A stretch of DNA of 64,000 bases from RGIG9060 sp045645985 (GTDB taxonomy: Bacteria > Spirochaetota > Spirochaetia > Treponematales > Treponemataceae), in assembly GCA_045645985.1 (NCBI GenBank), contig JAZRJV010000003.1, positions 1 through 64,000 of the forward strand, given 5' to 3'. Within the stretch, counting starts at the first letter, position 1. Every line of letters begins with the position of its first letter. The position numbers and the translations under genes were made by a program. The notes beneath the pieces are model-generated. The model saw only the letters and a program-made list of their open reading frames with translations. It was not told the origin of the DNA and ran no database searches. Positions 63,288 through 64,000 of this stretch are shown here, piece after piece.

Positions 63288-64000
63288 ATGCATATTAAAA
63301 AAAATATTTTATTCATTATTTCAATAATTTTTTTGTTAACACTATTTGGTTGTAATCAAAGACCTTCTCCACAAGAAGTAGCACAGTTGATTTTAGACAT
63401 AAATAGTTGTAATTATTTAGCAGTGGAAAAAACTATAAAAAAAAATAAAAATATCTTGAATATTGGTTTTCAAGGTATGTATCCTATTCATATGGCAATG
63501 AAAACAAAGAATGCAGATATGGTTAGATTAATTGCAAAGCCTAATAATGTGAATATTATTTTAAATTTGGAAACAAACTTATTAACTCCATTGTCATTAT
63601 CTTTGATGCAACAATGTAATTCAGAAATAATAAAAATATTATTAGAAAATGGTGCAAATCCAAATTACATTGATGAGTTACAAGGTTGTAATATTTTTCA
63701 TGATTTTTCTGCATCAAGAAATATAGATGTATGGGAAATATTAAAAGAATATGCTAACCCTGAAAACTTAAATAAAGAGATGGGAGAAAGAGGTTCAACA
63801 CCATTAATTACATTAATCGGTGAACAAATAGAAAAAGATAATATAAATGATCCGGAAGTTATTTATTTATTGCAATCATTTATAGAACATGGTGGAAATC
63901 CAAATTATATAATTTATTACAGAGATTATGCATTTGAAGTAATAAATTTCTTAAATAGTTATGAAGTTTTTGAATATAAACAAGTTCTTCTAGATGGCAT
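63288..64000 (+). CDS. ankyrin-type lipoprotein, cassette copy 2 (3' end outside window)
   Basis: 237 complete codons are visible from ATG 63288 to the window edge without a stop. The signal peptide ends LLTLFGC (Cys22), then NQRPSPQEVAQLIL. Ankyrin-like units match copy 1 (MYPIHMAMKTKNADMVRLI, IIKILLENGANPNYIDE, GSTPLITLIGEQI, SFIEHGGNPNYIIYYRDYA). The AAAGGGG at ~63276-63282 is the same ribosome site as for copy 1. The gap from copy 1 is 24 bp, so both are probably on one transcript. More copies may follow beyond the window. Confidence 0.8.
   Translation, partial: MHIKKNILFIISIIFLLTLFGCNQRPSPQEVAQLILDINSCNYLAVEKTIKKNKNILNIGFQGMYPIHMAMKTKNADMVRLIAKPNNVNIILNLETNLLTPLSLSLMQQCNSEIIKILLENGANPNYIDELQGCNIFHDFSASRNIDVWEILKEYANPENLNKEMGERGSTPLITLIGEQIEKDNINDPEVIYLLQSFIEHGGNPNYIIYYRDYAFEVINFLNSYEVFEYKQVLLDG

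Larger units (their letters stand above)
62445..64000 (+). repeat. tandem 813-bp cassette array (two copies visible, second incomplete)
   Basis: Copy 1 runs 62445-63257 and copy 2 from 63258 to the window end. Both begin CAGTAAAA(G/A)AATATAA(T/C), then AAAGGGGCAACCTATG and ATATTAAAAAAAATATTTT. The first ~30 bases derive from the deaminase remnant and provide the ribosome site AAAGGGG for each ankyrin gene. The coding parts have diverged but keep the same order of motifs. Confidence 0.85.

Noticed and set aside
1..64000. tRNA, rRNA or other structural RNA genes
   Set aside because: No T-loop, rRNA or known riboswitch signatures were noticed in the intergenic regions; a covariance-model scan would be needed to exclude small RNAs.

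Overview
The window looks like a chromosomal segment of a host-associated, low-GC Treponema (spirochaete). The main evidence is the gene set: a cytoplasmic filament protein CfpA gene with its treponemal neighbours, a short alanyl-tRNA synthetase lacking the C-Ala domain, a groES with no groEL beside it, many lipoproteins with relaxed spirochaetal lipoboxes, and strongly AT-rich coding and intergenic DNA. From memory, several blocks follow the T. pallidum order (vWFA protein / pallilysin-like protein / cfpA / unknown / PPDK around TP0746-TP0751, and alaS / PPIase-like / nusB / groES / sigma around TP1012-TP1017). No tRNA, rRNA, IS element or CRISPR array was seen.

Layout. 1-4.6 kb: an OmpA-type protein (cut by the window edge) and two exported ankyrin-repeat proteins. 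4.5-8.6 kb (-): a RarA ATPase with a methyltransferase-like extension, a lipoprotein and a small beta-barrel protein. 8.7-13.5 kb: folD-folE2-miaB, then a LapA-like and a SPOR-domain protein. 13.5-14.0 kb: a 544-bp gene-free stretch built of foldback and tandem repeats. 14.0-16.1 kb (-): a vWFA protein and a large exported protein. 16.3-22.4 kb: cfpA, an unknown gene and a divergent PPDK. 22.5-27.6 kb: alaS, SurA-like chaperone, nusB, TPR lipoprotein. 27.7-29.1 kb: groES divergent from an alternative sigma factor that has a consensus sigma-54 promoter. 29.2-36.4 kb (-): recG, yggT, dnaE and a 2-hydroxyacid dehydrogenase. 36.5-39.9 kb: a coiled-coil protein, a lipoprotein, a second foldback-repeat island, a small membrane protein and an XRE regulator. 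40.0-49.7 kb: parE-parC, a GH31 glucosidase, a membrane EAL protein and NADP-isocitrate dehydrogenase. 49.9-54.9 kb: an amino-acid operon (aspartokinase-homoserine dehydrogenase, a DAHP synthase-prephenate dehydratase fusion, ilvN). 55.0-62.0 kb (-): a four-gene RND efflux operon with an extra lipoprotein. 62.2-64.0 kb: a truncated cytidine deaminase gene followed by a tandem array (813-bp period) of ankyrin-type lipoprotein genes running off the window.

The core is housekeeping DNA. The accessory signals are the ankyrin clusters at both ends and a family of foldback repeats that begin at or within about one base of stop codons (13473, 14016 reversed, 38574), with a related hairpin array at 11911-12055. 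These repeats, the ankyrin cassettes that begin inside a cytidine deaminase remnant, the sigma-54 promoter of the alternative sigma gene and the PPDK with altered ATP-site residues are the observations most worth following up.
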